Source of the DNA: G020354945 sp964570585
GTDB taxonomy: Bacteria; Omnitrophota; Gorgyraeia; JABMRG01; JAFGKX01
Reading direction: 5' to 3'
Assembly: GCA_964570585.1 (NCBI GenBank)
Contig: CAZMYR010000018.1
Location: 1-31,401, forward strand
DNA length: 31,401 bases
Part shown: positions 1-7,139 of the stretch, piece by piece
How the letters are laid out: the number at the start of each line of letters is the position of its first letter
Position numbering within the stretch: the stretch's first letter is position 1
The notes under the pieces: model-generated
Told to the model about the DNA's origin: nothing
Databases searched by the model: none
The model's input: only the letters and a program-made list of their open reading frames with translations
Made by a program: the position numbers and the translations under genes

Positions 1-81
1 AATCTCTTCTCCGGCATAAGCTATACCTGAATAACACAATACCGTTAATATTGTTGCCAGGAAAAACAGTTTTGACTTCAT
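1..81 (-). CDS. Exported protein, N-terminal fragment cut by window edge
   Basis: The ATG at 81-79 opens 27 codons to the window edge without a stop. A good Shine-Dalgarno (AGGAGG, bases 95-90) sits eight bases before it. The residues start MKSKLFFLATILTVL and continue to a small-residue AYA site, which is a typical Sec signal peptide with two Lys, a hydrophobic core and cleavage after Ala. The product is therefore probably periplasmic or outer-membrane, but nothing of the mature protein is visible, so no family can be named. It lies 44 bases downstream of the thiC stop on the same strand, with no terminator between, so it may be cotranscribed. Confidence 0.7.
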   Translation of the reverse strand, partial: MKSKLFFLATILTVLCYSGIAYAGEEI

Positions 82-125
82 TGCTATGTCCTCCTTTCTA
101 CTTACAGCTTATAACCTATAACTAG

Positions 126-1394
126 TTAAGTTATCCTCATGGGGCAGAATTCGCCGCACATACTGCATATATCCGCTATATTTGACTTTAGCCTTGAATG
201 TATCATCCTGGCCCTTCGAGGGTCTAAAGACATATTTATCTGCTCTCTCCATTTTCTTTGCTTGCGAAATTTTGAGATAGAGTAATCTCTCCTCCCGGCA
301 TTGGGAATACCTTTTGCTAAATCAGCCGCATGCGCTGCAATGCGGGTAGCAATTATGCCTTCTTTTACTTCCTCGCAATTAGGAAGGCCAAGATGTTCGG
401 ACGGAGTTACATAACATAAAAAATCTGCGCCATAGCTTGCTGCCAATGCGCCGCCTATTGCTGCCGTTATATGGTCATAACCGCAGCCGATATCGGTAAC
501 TAACGGGCCTAATACATAAAATGGCGCACCATTGCAGACCCTTTTTTGGATATCTACATTCTTTTTGATTTGATTAATAGGAATGTGGCCTGGGCCTTCT
601 ATCATTACCTGAACCCCTTCTTTTAAGGTCCGTTTTGCTAATTGCCCTAAGATTGATAGCTCTTTTAATTGGGGTTTATCGGTTGCGTCGGCTATAGAGC
701 CAGGACGCAATCCGTCTCCAAGGCTCAATGTGATATCGTATTTTTTAAGAATCGTCAATAATCTATCGAAATGCTCATAAAAGGGATTTTCTTTCCTGTT
801 GGCCAAAATCCATCTTATCATCAGGGCTCCACCGCGACTCACTACCCCGGTAACTCGTTTAGCCTGCTTTAAAACCCTGATTGAGGCCTTTGTTACCCCG
901 GCATGTATAGTAAAAAAATCAACGCCTTCCTCAGCTTGTTTTTCTACCACTTCAAACATATCCTCAATAGAAGCATCCTTAATATCTAAACCATCCTTTT
1001 TTGCATTGGTCACTACTTCATATATAGGGACAGTGCCTACCGGAATGGGAGAGGCGGCAATAATTCTTTTTCTAATTTTAGAAAGGTTTCCGCCTGTGCT
1101 TAAATCCATCACTGTATCAGCCTCGTACATTATACAAATTTTTAATTTCCTAAGCTCTGTTAAAATATTATGGTAGATTTCCGATGTGCCTATATTGGCG
1201 TTGACTTTTGTTGAAAGGCCGGTGCCTATTGCGCAGGGGGCTTTAAGGCTGGCGTGATTCTTGTTGGCCGGCAATACTATTCTGCCTTTAGATATACCTC
1301 GCCTTATAAATTCGGGAGAGGCAGCCTCTTTTTTCGCTGCTTTCCTCATAAGGTGTGTTATCTTATTTTTTCTTGCTAATTGAAGCTGGGTCAT
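126..1394 (-). CDS. thiC: Phosphomethylpyrimidine synthase ThiC
   Basis: This radical-SAM enzyme converts 5-aminoimidazole ribotide to HMP phosphate, the pyrimidine half of thiamin, in the cytosol. The 422-residue protein is the short form of the family, without the long N-terminal extension of proteobacterial ThiC. Visible signatures are MYEADTVMDLSTGG, SPIPVGTVPIYE, GGALMIRWI, IEGPGHIP, YVLGPLVTDIGCGYDHI and FLCYVTPSEHLGLP. The C-terminal iron-sulfur cysteines read CSMCGEFC, that is CX2CX3C, whereas textbook ThiC has CX2CX4C; I confirmed this spacing from the codons. The ATG overlaps the thiE stop by four bases (ATGA), so translation is probably coupled. It is the last gene of a thiD2-thiE-thiC group. 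No TPP riboswitch is visible in front of the group. Confidence 0.97.
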   Translation of the reverse strand: MTQLQLARKNKITHLMRKAAKKEAASPEFIRRGISKGRIVLPANKNHASLKAPCAIGTGLSTKVNANIGTSEIYHNILTELRKLKICIMYEADTVMDLSTGGNLSKIRKRIIAASPIPVGTVPIYEVVTNAKKDGLDIKDASIEDMFEVVEKQAEEGVDFFTIHAGVTKASIRVLKQAKRVTGVVSRGGALMIRWILANRKENPFYEHFDRLLTILKKYDITLSLGDGLRPGSIADATDKPQLKELSILGQLAKRTLKEGVQVMIEGPGHIPINQIKKNVDIQKRVCNGAPFYVLGPLVTDIGCGYDHITAAIGGALAASYGADFLCYVTPSEHLGLPNCEEVKEGIIATRIAAHAADLAKGIPNAGRRDYSISKFRKQRKWREQINMSLDPRRARMIHSRLKSNIADICSMCGEFCPMRIT

Positions 1395-2026
1395 GGTAAA
1401 AACTTTCGCAAATTCCTTACAGCCTGTCCGCTACTTCTCCTGGACAAAATTGCGCTTGAAACAGCTGCTCTTCTAGCCCCTGCAGAGACTACTTCTTTTA
1501 TATTATCTTGATTAATTCCGCCTAAGGCAAAAAAGGGTATCTTTATGTTCTTTAGCAATCTTATTGCATCGGGCCCGATTGCATCTGCATTCGGTTTAGT
1601 TTTTGTTTTAAAAATCGGGCCAAAACCAATATAATCCGCTCTTTCCGACTGGGCCCGCAGAGCCTGTTTTAAATTGTGAGTGGATTTTCCGATAATTTTA
1701 TTCTTTCCTAATATATTCCTTGCGCAAGCTAAGGGCAAATCATTCTGTCCCAGGTGCACCCCGTCGGCATTACAATTAAAAGCGACATCTACCCTGTCAT
1801 TAAGTATAAATAAGGAACTCCTCCTACTGGTAAGTTCTCTGAAGCGCAGGGCTAGATTGTAAAGCGTACAATCCTCCAGGCCCTTACATCTAAGCTGTAA
1901 AATTTTGATCCCTGCTTTTAGTGCCTTTTGCGCCCGGGAATAGAGTAAACTGAGCTGTTTATAATCTGTTATGTTTACTATTAGATAAAGATTGGTGTTT
2001 AATAATAACTTCTTTTTCGATATCAT
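1391..2026 (-). CDS. thiE: Thiamine-phosphate synthase ThiE
   Basis: ThiE joins HMP diphosphate to thiazole phosphate to give thiamin monophosphate. The 211-residue length fits the family. The TIM-barrel signatures are visible: LYLIVNITD near the N-terminus, LQLRCKG, LFILNDRVDVAFNCNADGVHLGQNDLP, IGKSTHN, YIGFGPIFKTKTKPNA and FFALGGINQDNI. I chose the ATG at 2026; a TTG nine bases further upstream (2035) is an alternative, and neither has a convincing Shine-Dalgarno. The 5' end overlaps thiD2 by 68 bases in another frame. In many bacteria ThiD2 and ThiE are one fused protein, so this could be a true split or a frameshift in the assembly. The 3' end overlaps thiC by four bases. Confidence 0.95.
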   Translation of the reverse strand: MISKKKLLLNTNLYLIVNITDYKQLSLLYSRAQKALKAGIKILQLRCKGLEDCTLYNLALRFRELTSRRSSLFILNDRVDVAFNCNADGVHLGQNDLPLACARNILGKNKIIGKSTHNLKQALRAQSERADYIGFGPIFKTKTKPNADAIGPDAIRLLKNIKIPFFALGGINQDNIKEVVSAGARRAAVSSAILSRRSSGQAVRNLRKFLP

Positions 2027-2417
2027 AGATTGCAAAGCGTATCTTTTTAAATTTCTCCGCTAACCTTTTATTTACAATCTTAAAGAGCTCTTCAAGCACC
2101 CTGGTTGACTCTTTTGCCCTTTCTATATTCGCCAAAAATACGGATTGCCAGTTGCCTCTTGCGCTTTCTTTCTTTGTAGTAAATTTGCCAACGTCGTGTG
2201 CAGAATCTCTTTCTTTTAATAATTCCAGATAGTCTATTTTTGAATCTTTAATCGCCGAGAAGATATTTTGCCTGATTGTCTTAAATTTACGTGCTGATTT
2301 TGCATCATCGAGTAAAAATCTGGCAATATCCTCACAAACCCTTAAGCCCTCTCGGGAACGATTCAAATTTGCATCTATTATTCTTAAAACTTTTTGTTTA
2401 TCCAAATCTATGAGCAA
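1959..2417 (-). CDS. thiD2: ThiD2-family protein (HMP-P kinase type)
   Basis: The 152 residues match the all-helical ThiD2 family, usually found as the N-terminal half of ThiD2-ThiE fusions. The hallmark is RIIDANLNRSREGLRVCEDIARF at residues 12-34, followed by a conserved HDVGKF and a RAKESTRVLEE helix. Family members have been reported as monofunctional hydroxymethylpyrimidine phosphate kinases, which would supply the diphosphate that ThiE needs; the function here is inferred from family and neighbourhood. The start is TTG at 2417, overlapping the rfaE2 end by 20 bases. The last 20 or so residues (after YDIEKEV) run past the point where fusions enter ThiE, so the C-terminus may be artificial. 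Confidence 0.85.
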   Translation of the reverse strand: MLIDLDKQKVLRIIDANLNRSREGLRVCEDIARFLLDDAKSARKFKTIRQNIFSAIKDSKIDYLELLKERDSAHDVGKFTTKKESARGNWQSVFLANIERAKESTRVLEELFKIVNKRLAEKFKKIRFAIYDIEKEVIIKHQSLSNSKHNRL

Positions 2418-2907
2418 TTTTCTGTATAATATTACTACTGGAATATCCCTTTCGATATCTTACGCTGATAGCCCTTCCGCCATAGTTGGCAACAATTTTT
2501 CTTCCTACTATGTCCTTCGCTTTCCAGTCGCCCCCCTTTATAACAAAATCGGGTTTTAGTTGGCTTATTAATCTTTCCGGGGTAGTTTCTGAAAACGAGA
2601 TCACATAATCAACACTTTCCAGCGCCGCTACTATTCTTTCCCTGTCTCTAAGTTTCATTACTGGCCTGAAAGAACTCTTAATCTGCTTTACCGACCAATC
2701 TGTATTCAATGCTACTATTAAAACATCCGCTCTTTTTTTTGCATCTTCTAAATATTGAATATGGCCGGGATGCAGTATATCAAAACAACCGTTAGTAAAA
2801 GCTATTTTTTCACCTTTCTTCCTGCATTTATTTATTATTGCTTTAAGCTGTTTAATATTTTTAATCTTTGTGTTACTCAAAACAACTTCTCTTCCGCAAT
2901 TTCGCAT
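2398..2907 (-). CDS. rfaE2: Heptose 1-phosphate adenylyltransferase RfaE2
   Basis: This enzyme transfers AMP from ATP to D-glycero-beta-D-manno-heptose 1-phosphate, a late step in ADP-heptose supply for LPS inner core. It is a nucleotidyltransferase of the cytidylyltransferase fold. The signature FTNGCFDILHPGHIQYL is followed by LIVALNTDWSVK, a KGGDW motif and the closing GYSSSNII. It matches only the C-terminal half of E. coli HldE, so it is a stand-alone domain. The open frame starts at an ATG at 2907, inside gmhA. A TTG at 2880, overlapping the gmhA TGA as TTGA, would place the protein start at the normal distance from the nucleotide-binding motif and may be the real start. Its partner GmhA is directly upstream. 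Confidence 0.95.
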   Translation of the reverse strand: MRNCGREVVLSNTKIKNIKQLKAIINKCRKKGEKIAFTNGCFDILHPGHIQYLEDAKKRADVLIVALNTDWSVKQIKSSFRPVMKLRDRERIVAALESVDYVISFSETTPERLISQLKPDFVIKGGDWKAKDIVGRKIVANYGGRAISVRYRKGYSSSNIIQKIAHRFG

Positions 2908-3443
2908 AAAACATGGCCTATTGTTATATGGGCCTCTTGTATTCTGGCTGTATTTCGCGAAGGCACAATCAAAGCTATATCTACAAGCGGCGCTAACTGC
3001 CCCCCGTCATAACCTGTTAGAGCTACGGTGGCGAGATTGCGTTTTTTAGCCTCAAGTATCCCTGTTATTACATTACGGGCGTTGCCGCTTGTAGAGATAC
3101 CGATAGCTATATCGTCTTTGCAAGCCAATGCCTCTATTTGGCGGGAAAAGATCTCTTCAAATCCGTAATCGTTACCTATAGATGTCAACGTAGATGTGTT
3201 GGCGGTTAAAGCAATGGCTGCTAATCCGCGCCGTTCTAATTTAAATCGGCCTACTAACTCAGCAGCTATATGTTGGGCATCTGCAGCGCTGCCGCCGTTG
3301 CCAAACAGCAATATTTTTCCGCCAACCTTTAAACTACCGGCTATATCATCAGCTACTTTATTGATGTCCTTAACCATTGTCTTTAAGATTTGCTCTTTTA
3401 CACTTATGCTCTCTTTTATTATCTGTGTCACCTTATCAGCCAT
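2877..3443 (-). CDS. gmhA: Phosphoheptose isomerase GmhA
   Basis: GmhA converts sedoheptulose 7-phosphate to D-glycero-D-manno-heptose 7-phosphate, the first committed step to LPS heptose. The 188 residues form one SIS domain. FGNGGSAADAQHIAAELVGRF holds the sugar-phosphate loop, TANTSTLTSIGNDYGFEEIFSRQ the second conserved block, and GISTSGNARNV the phosphate-binding serine loop; QEAHITIGHVLCE near the C-terminus carries the catalytic Glu/His region. A strong Shine-Dalgarno (GGGAGG) precedes the ATG at 3443. It lies 12 bases downstream of the phosphofructokinase gene and overlaps rfaE2. The heptose kinase and phosphatase of the pathway are not in this window. Confidence 0.97.
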   Translation of the reverse strand: MADKVTQIIKESISVKEQILKTMVKDINKVADDIAGSLKVGGKILLFGNGGSAADAQHIAAELVGRFKLERRGLAAIALTANTSTLTSIGNDYGFEEIFSRQIEALACKDDIAIGISTSGNARNVITGILEAKKRNLATVALTGYDGGQLAPLVDIALIVPSRNTARIQEAHITIGHVLCEIAEEKLF

Positions 3444-3455
3444 CTCGCCTCCCCA

Positions 3456-4496
3456 TTACCCAAAGAATACCTTTGCAACATTATATAGTTCCTTATCTAC
3501 AGTCTTTACTTTAGCAACTGCTTCCTGCAATTTAACAGGCCTTATCTTATTGCCTCGTAAACTAACCATATAGCCAAATTTTCTTTGATGAACTAATTCG
3601 GCAGCCTTTACTCCATATCTTGTGCCAAGCACCCTGTCCATAGCTGTAGGCGTGCCGCCTCTTTGAATATGGCCCAGCACCACCGTTCTGGTCTCAAATC
3701 CTGTCATCTCTTCTATTTTTCCCGCCAAAACCTGGCTAATACCACCAAGGCGAACATTTCCAAAAGTATCGAGCCTTTCCTCTTGCAATATCTCCTTACC
3801 CTTCTTGAACGCTGCCCCCTCGGCAACTGCAACTATGCTAAAGGCCTTTCCTCTTTTTCGCCTGGCTTTTAAGGCCTTGACAACCTCTTTCATATCTATA
3901 GGCACTTCCGGTATTAATTTTACATACGCGCCTCCTGCAAAGCCTGCATATGTTGTTATCCAGCCGGCGTGCCTTCCCTTCATCTCGACAACAATTATTC
4001 GGTGATGGCTCTCTGCTGTGGTATGAAGGCGGTCTATGCATTCTGTAGCAATGTTTATTGCTGTATCAAAACCAAACGTAAAATCGGTTGCTGAAAGGTC
4101 GTTATCAATAGTTTTTGGTATGCCTACAATCGGCAAATGCTCCTGTAAATATAGCTTATTTGCAGCGCCTAGCGTATCATCTCCGCCGATAGCAATTAAG
4201 GCAAAAAGGTTTAATTTCTTAAAATTTGCCTTAAGTTTAGCTACATTCTGTTTCTCCTTATATGGATTGAACCTGCTGGTTCCTAATATGGTGCCCCCTT
4301 TAGGAAGAATACCGGATATTGCATAATCGTCGAGCACTGCAGTATTGTTTTCTACCAATCCTTTCCAACCGTCCTTTATCCCTATAACCTCATAGTCATA
4401 AGCAAAACTTTTTCTGGCTACTGCTCTTATTACCGCATTTAAACCAGGGCAGTCTCCTCCGCCTGTAAGTATTGCGATTTTCTTTTTACCTGACAT
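3456..4496 (-). CDS. pfp: 6-phosphofructokinase, probably pyrophosphate-dependent
   Basis: The enzyme phosphorylates fructose 6-phosphate in glycolysis. The 346-residue length and motifs (TGGGDCPGLNAVIR near residue 12, GTSRFNP near 72, MKGRHAGW, LGHIQRGG) are those of the PfkA family. Two positions that separate donors are readable. The phosphate-binding loop is GGDD (104-107), with Asp where ATP enzymes have Gly, and the catalytic loop is PKTIDND with Lys128, where E. coli PfkA has Gly. In this family the Asp/Lys pair marks PPi-dependent enzymes, which are reversible. A clear Shine-Dalgarno (AAGGAG) precedes the ATG. It begins the group with gmhA and rfaE2, which draw on sugar phosphates. 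Confidence is high for family, moderate for PPi use. Confidence 0.93.
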   Translation of the reverse strand: MSGKKKIAILTGGGDCPGLNAVIRAVARKSFAYDYEVIGIKDGWKGLVENNTAVLDDYAISGILPKGGTILGTSRFNPYKEKQNVAKLKANFKKLNLFALIAIGGDDTLGAANKLYLQEHLPIVGIPKTIDNDLSATDFTFGFDTAINIATECIDRLHTTAESHHRIIVVEMKGRHAGWITTYAGFAGGAYVKLIPEVPIDMKEVVKALKARRKRGKAFSIVAVAEGAAFKKGKEILQEERLDTFGNVRLGGISQVLAGKIEEMTGFETRTVVLGHIQRGGTPTAMDRVLGTRYGVKAAELVHQRKFGYMVSLRGNKIRPVKLQEAVAKVKTVDKELYNVAKVFFG

Positions 4497-4515
4497 GTTT
4501 TGCTCCTTATATTAT

Positions 4516-5103
4516 TTAAAAATTCCTATACGGGGGCTGCGGAGTTGCTTCGGCTGCCTCCTTAAGGCTTTTTGACTTAGCGCTTTCTCTATGAACGATT
4601 TTTGCAACGTGCACTTTTGTCGTTATTGGCTCCTCAATCCCTAGCATATCCTGAACTTTATTTTTTATAATACCTTGAATCTTTTCTGTCACATCCGGAA
4701 TATTGCTATCCGACCATAAAGAGACCCTGGCTGATATATTAACGCCTTTTTTGCTGGCAATTACATTGGAGCGCATATCTTTTATTTCAGGTATCTGATT
4801 TGCCAGCTTTTTTATAAAATTCTCTATCGCAGAAAGAGATATGACTACCTGCCCATCCGGGGTATTAAAGGCTATGGTCCTTTCTCTCTGAATACCTCCA
4901 AAAGTAAAATGGGTAATCAGCAGCCCCAATAATATAAAGACAACCCCTGTCAGACCAATGCTCATTTGCAAATTGTACGTTTCATAAAAGGCTTTTATTT
5001 GATCTAAAGTAATAAGTTCCAAAGAAATGGCCATAAGTGCAGCACCTATTATTATGAATGCAACGGTGTAAAAGATGATTGAAAGAGTTTGTAATGGTCT
5101 CAT
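4516..5103 (-). CDS. amaP: AmaP-like alkaline-shock membrane anchor protein
   Basis: The frame is open to 5163, but the ATG at 5103 has a good Shine-Dalgarno (GGAGG, six bases away) and starts right at the hydrophobic N-terminus, so I use it; the longer reading crosses a hairpin repeat. The 195-residue protein has two membrane helices (TLSIIFYTVAFIIIGAALMA and SIGLTGVVFILLGLLI) with a short loop between. A cytosolic domain follows, with VVISLSAIENFIKKLA, an alternating strand pattern and a Lys/Pro-rich tail. This is the AmaP layout, which in Firmicutes tethers Asp23 to the membrane and helps cell-envelope homeostasis. The Asp23-family gene directly upstream supports that pairing. The exact role here is inferred. 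Confidence 0.85.
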   Translation of the reverse strand: MRPLQTLSIIFYTVAFIIIGAALMAISLELITLDQIKAFYETYNLQMSIGLTGVVFILLGLLITHFTFGGIQRERTIAFNTPDGQVVISLSAIENFIKKLANQIPEIKDMRSNVIASKKGVNISARVSLWSDSNIPDVTEKIQGIIKNKVQDMLGIEEPITTKVHVAKIVHRESAKSKSLKEAAEATPQPPYRNF

Positions 5104-5112
5104 TTTTTCCTC

Positions 5113-5173
5113 CAAATTTTGCGAAGCAAAATTTGTCCCGAACGATGCGACGGATAGGAGCATCGGCGGGACA
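5113..5173. repeat. Two adjoining intergenic hairpins
   Basis: Two inverted repeats lie back to back between the Asp23 and AmaP genes. The first has ten-base arms (CAAATTTTGC at 5113-5122, GCAAAATTTG at 5126-5135) around a GAA loop. The second pairs TGTCCCG (5134-5140) with CGGGACA (5167-5173) and, inside it, CGATGC with GCATCG. They share two bases, so they cannot both form fully. There is no T-run, so they are not ordinary terminators. Their place in a short gap suggests a mobile REP-like element or an mRNA processing or stability structure. Confidence 0.75.
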
Positions 5174-5180
5174 ATTACTT

Positions 5181-5552
5181 CTATTGTGATTCCGGTTCTA
5201 CGCCGGTAACATTAACATCCACTTCTGCCGAAGAGATACCAGTCATATTTTCTACAGCTTGCTTTACCTCATCCTGGACTCTCGCTGCAATCTCCGAAAT
5301 ATCCGCCCCGTAAGCAGCTACGATATCCAATGTTATTTTGGTGCCTGACTCGTTAGATTCAATCTTGATGCCGTCCATTATTTTAATTGCCTGACCTATT
5401 CCTATACTGTCTAAAATCTTTTTCAACGGGCTTCTATTTATCCGAACAACGCCTTTAATCTTAGAAACTGTAAGTTCGGTTATCGACTTAATCGCATTAT
5501 TATGAATTTTTACATCGCCCACGTCGGTTATTTTACGCTTTTGTTCTATCAT
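5181..5552 (-). CDS. Asp23/Gls24 family envelope stress protein
   Basis: The 123-residue protein has the small alpha/beta Asp23 domain. Seen in order are GDVKIHNNAIKSITELTVSKIKGVVRI, a variable middle, then ITLDIVAAYGADISEIAARVQDEVKQAVENMTGISSAEVDVNVTGV at the C-terminus, which is the family's most conserved stretch. Members are abundant cytosolic or membrane-tethered proteins linked to cell-envelope stress. The frame is open to 5615, but the ATG at 5552 has a GAGGAG ribosome site eight bases before it, and the longer version would be encoded by a hairpin repeat. It is directly followed by the AmaP-like anchor and preceded by biotin carboxylase; Asp23 genes commonly sit near accB/accC. Confidence 0.93.
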   Translation of the reverse strand: MIEQKRKITDVGDVKIHNNAIKSITELTVSKIKGVVRINRSPLKKILDSIGIGQAIKIMDGIKIESNESGTKITLDIVAAYGADISEIAARVQDEVKQAVENMTGISSAEVDVNVTGVEPESQ

Positions 5553-5595
5553 AAAAATATCTCCTCGTTTAACGCTGGAATTAAATTCGACAACT

Positions 5596-5676
5596 AGAGA
5601 CGTTTCCAGTTTCAAAGAGGAAAATGTCCCCTAAAGTCCTGGGGACACTTTCCCCTTTGAAACTGGAAACGTCTCT
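5596..5676. repeat. 81-bp hairpin repeat, copy A
   Basis: Outer arms of 22 bases pair perfectly (5596-5617 with 5655-5676; they start AGAGACGTTTCC and end GGAAACGTCTCT). The stem continues inward with GGAAAATGTCCCC against GGGGACACTTTCC with one mismatch, leaving a short loop. The inner TGTCCCC/GGGGACA core and the ACGTTTC/GAAACGT outer part are shared with copies C and D at 9253 and 9793. It lies between accC and the Asp23 gene. No T-tract follows. This looks like a REP/MITE-type non-autonomous element; no transposase is in the window. Confidence 0.85.
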
Positions 5677-5700
5677 TTATCCGGGATTTCGGATTTCATT

Positions 5701-7053
5701 CTACAATTCCGGTTCACTTAAAAGTTTATTCACATATCCTGTATGTATGCGGCCTTCTATAAAGACCTCATCACTAAATACCCTTTGGTGAAAAGGTAGC
5801 GTGGTCTTAATTGGCTCAATAATGAATTCATCCAGGGCCCTTTGCATTGTATAGATGGATTCTTTACGGTCCTTGCCATGTGCTATTAATTTGGCTATCA
5901 TTGAGTCATAATAAGGCGGGACATCATATCCGGCGTATGCATGAGAATCTACTCTAATGCCTCTTCCTCCTGGGGCATGATAAGTATCTATGCGGCCGGG
6001 GCAAGGTATAAATTTATTATCCGGATCTTCAGCATTTATCCTGCATTCTATGGCATGGCCGGTAAAATTTATATTTTCCTGCTTTATGCCGAGTTTTTTT
6101 CCTGAACTTATTTTTATCTGCTCTTTTATAATATCGATACCTGTTACCATCTCGGTAACAGGATGTTCAACTTGAACCCGGGCATTGATTTCCATAAAAT
6201 AAAAGTTTCCATTCTTATCCAGCAAAAATTCAACTGTTCCGGCATTTACATAGCGGATATGCTTTAAGCCTTTTATAACTGCTTCTCCTATCTTCTTTCG
6301 CTTTTTCTTATCCAGCGCCGGTGAAGGTGACTCTTCAATTAATTTTTGATGGCGTCTCTGTATTGTACAATCTCTTTCTCCGAGATGTATTAGATTTTTA
6401 TCCTCATCTGCTAATATCTGAAATTCTATGTGCCGGGGTTCCTCTATGCATTTTTCGATATATACATCGCCGACGCCGAAGGCAGATTCAGCTTCACTTT
6501 GAGCCATATAAAATGCGCTTGCCAACCTAACGTCATTATGGGCTATCCTTATGCCTCTGCCGCCGCCGCCGCCGGCAGCTTTTATAAACACGGGATATTT
6601 GATGCGTTTTGCAATCTTTAAAGCCTCGTCTTTATCCTTTACAATAGAATCGCTTCCGGGTATAACAGGTAATCCGGCCTTTTTCATAGCCTGTTTTGCC
6701 GCCATTTTATCGCCTACCAATTTCATATTCTCAAGACTGGGACCTATAAATTTTATATTGCACGACTCACAAATCTCAGCAAAATGGGCATTTTCTGCCA
6801 GAAATCCATACCCTGGGTGGATGGCTTCTACGTCAGTAATCTCTGCAGCGCTTATAATTGCGGGGATATTAAGATAGCTTTCGGAACTCTGCGGACCGCC
6901 TATGCAAAGGGCCTCATCTGCAAATTTTACGTGGAGAGAATTAACGTCGGCTTCCGAATAAACCGCTACGGTCCTAATGCCTAATTCTTTGCATGCTCTA
7001 ATTATACGTAGCGCAATCTCGCCTCTATTCGCAATTAAAATTTTTGAAAACAT
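5701..7053 (-). CDS. accC: Biotin carboxylase AccC
   Basis: AccC carboxylates biotin on AccB using ATP and bicarbonate, the first half-reaction of acetyl-CoA carboxylase in fatty acid synthesis. The 450-residue protein has the full family layout: KILIANRGEIALRIIRA at the start, HPGYGFLAEN, the ATP-grasp glycine loop KAAGGGGGRGIRIA, the EPRHIEFQIL strand, the catalytic EINARVQVEHPVTE block and the C-terminal GRIDTYHAPGGRGIRVDS segment. The frame is open upstream to 7083, but the ATG at 7053 gives the conserved N-terminus MFSKILIANRG. No good Shine-Dalgarno is visible, because a hairpin repeat fills the gap to accB. The carboxyltransferase subunits are not in the window. Confidence 0.98.
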   Translation of the reverse strand: MFSKILIANRGEIALRIIRACKELGIRTVAVYSEADVNSLHVKFADEALCIGGPQSSESYLNIPAIISAAEITDVEAIHPGYGFLAENAHFAEICESCNIKFIGPSLENMKLVGDKMAAKQAMKKAGLPVIPGSDSIVKDKDEALKIAKRIKYPVFIKAAGGGGGRGIRIAHNDVRLASAFYMAQSEAESAFGVGDVYIEKCIEEPRHIEFQILADEDKNLIHLGERDCTIQRRHQKLIEESPSPALDKKKRKKIGEAVIKGLKHIRYVNAGTVEFLLDKNGNFYFMEINARVQVEHPVTEMVTGIDIIKEQIKISSGKKLGIKQENINFTGHAIECRINAEDPDNKFIPCPGRIDTYHAPGGRGIRVDSHAYAGYDVPPYYDSMIAKLIAHGKDRKESIYTMQRALDEFIIEPIKTTLPFHQRVFSDEVFIEGRIHTGYVNKLLSEPEL

Positions 7054-7063
7054 TACTATGTAT

Positions 7064-7133
7064 GGGGACACCCTGCAGCACAAAAAGTTTCAGGGTGTCC
7101 CCAGGTTCACTTTTTGTGCAGCAGAGTGTCCCC
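7064..7133. repeat. 70-bp hairpin repeat, copy B (divergent)
   Basis: Arms of 25 bases at 7064-7088 and 7109-7133 pair with two mismatches; both ends carry GGGGACAC/GTGTCCCC. A second fold is possible, because GGGGACACCCTG (7064-7075) also pairs perfectly with CAGGGTGTCCCC (7091-7102). The shared GGGGACA core links it loosely to copies A, C and D, but the outer arms are unrelated. It occupies nearly the whole gap between accB and accC, ending 11 bases before the accC start codon. Confidence 0.8.
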
Positions 7134-7139
7134 TTCTGG

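Noticed and set aside
799..1176. Plus-strand frame opposite thiC, and similar antisense frames across the window
   Set aside because: They lie opposite strongly conserved coding sequence, lack ribosome sites and show no protein family signature.
1990..2035. Programmed -1 frameshift joining ThiD2 and ThiE at the A-run
   Set aside because: Going from the ThiD2 to the ThiE frame needs +1 (or -2), and no matching slippery heptamer is present; a split gene or sequence error is simpler.
1395..4496. TPP riboswitch for the thiamin genes
   Set aside because: No CTGAGA...ACCTGA-type thi-box pattern was found on the minus strand before thiD2, thiE or thiC; these genes overlap their neighbours.
5104..5163. 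N-terminal extension of the AmaP-like protein to 5163
   Set aside because: It would be translated from the hairpin repeat; ATG 5103 has a good ribosome site and starts at the membrane helix.
5596..5676. Repeat A as an intrinsic terminator after accC
   Set aside because: The stem is long, but no T-tract follows on the minus strand and the same element lies at unrelated places.
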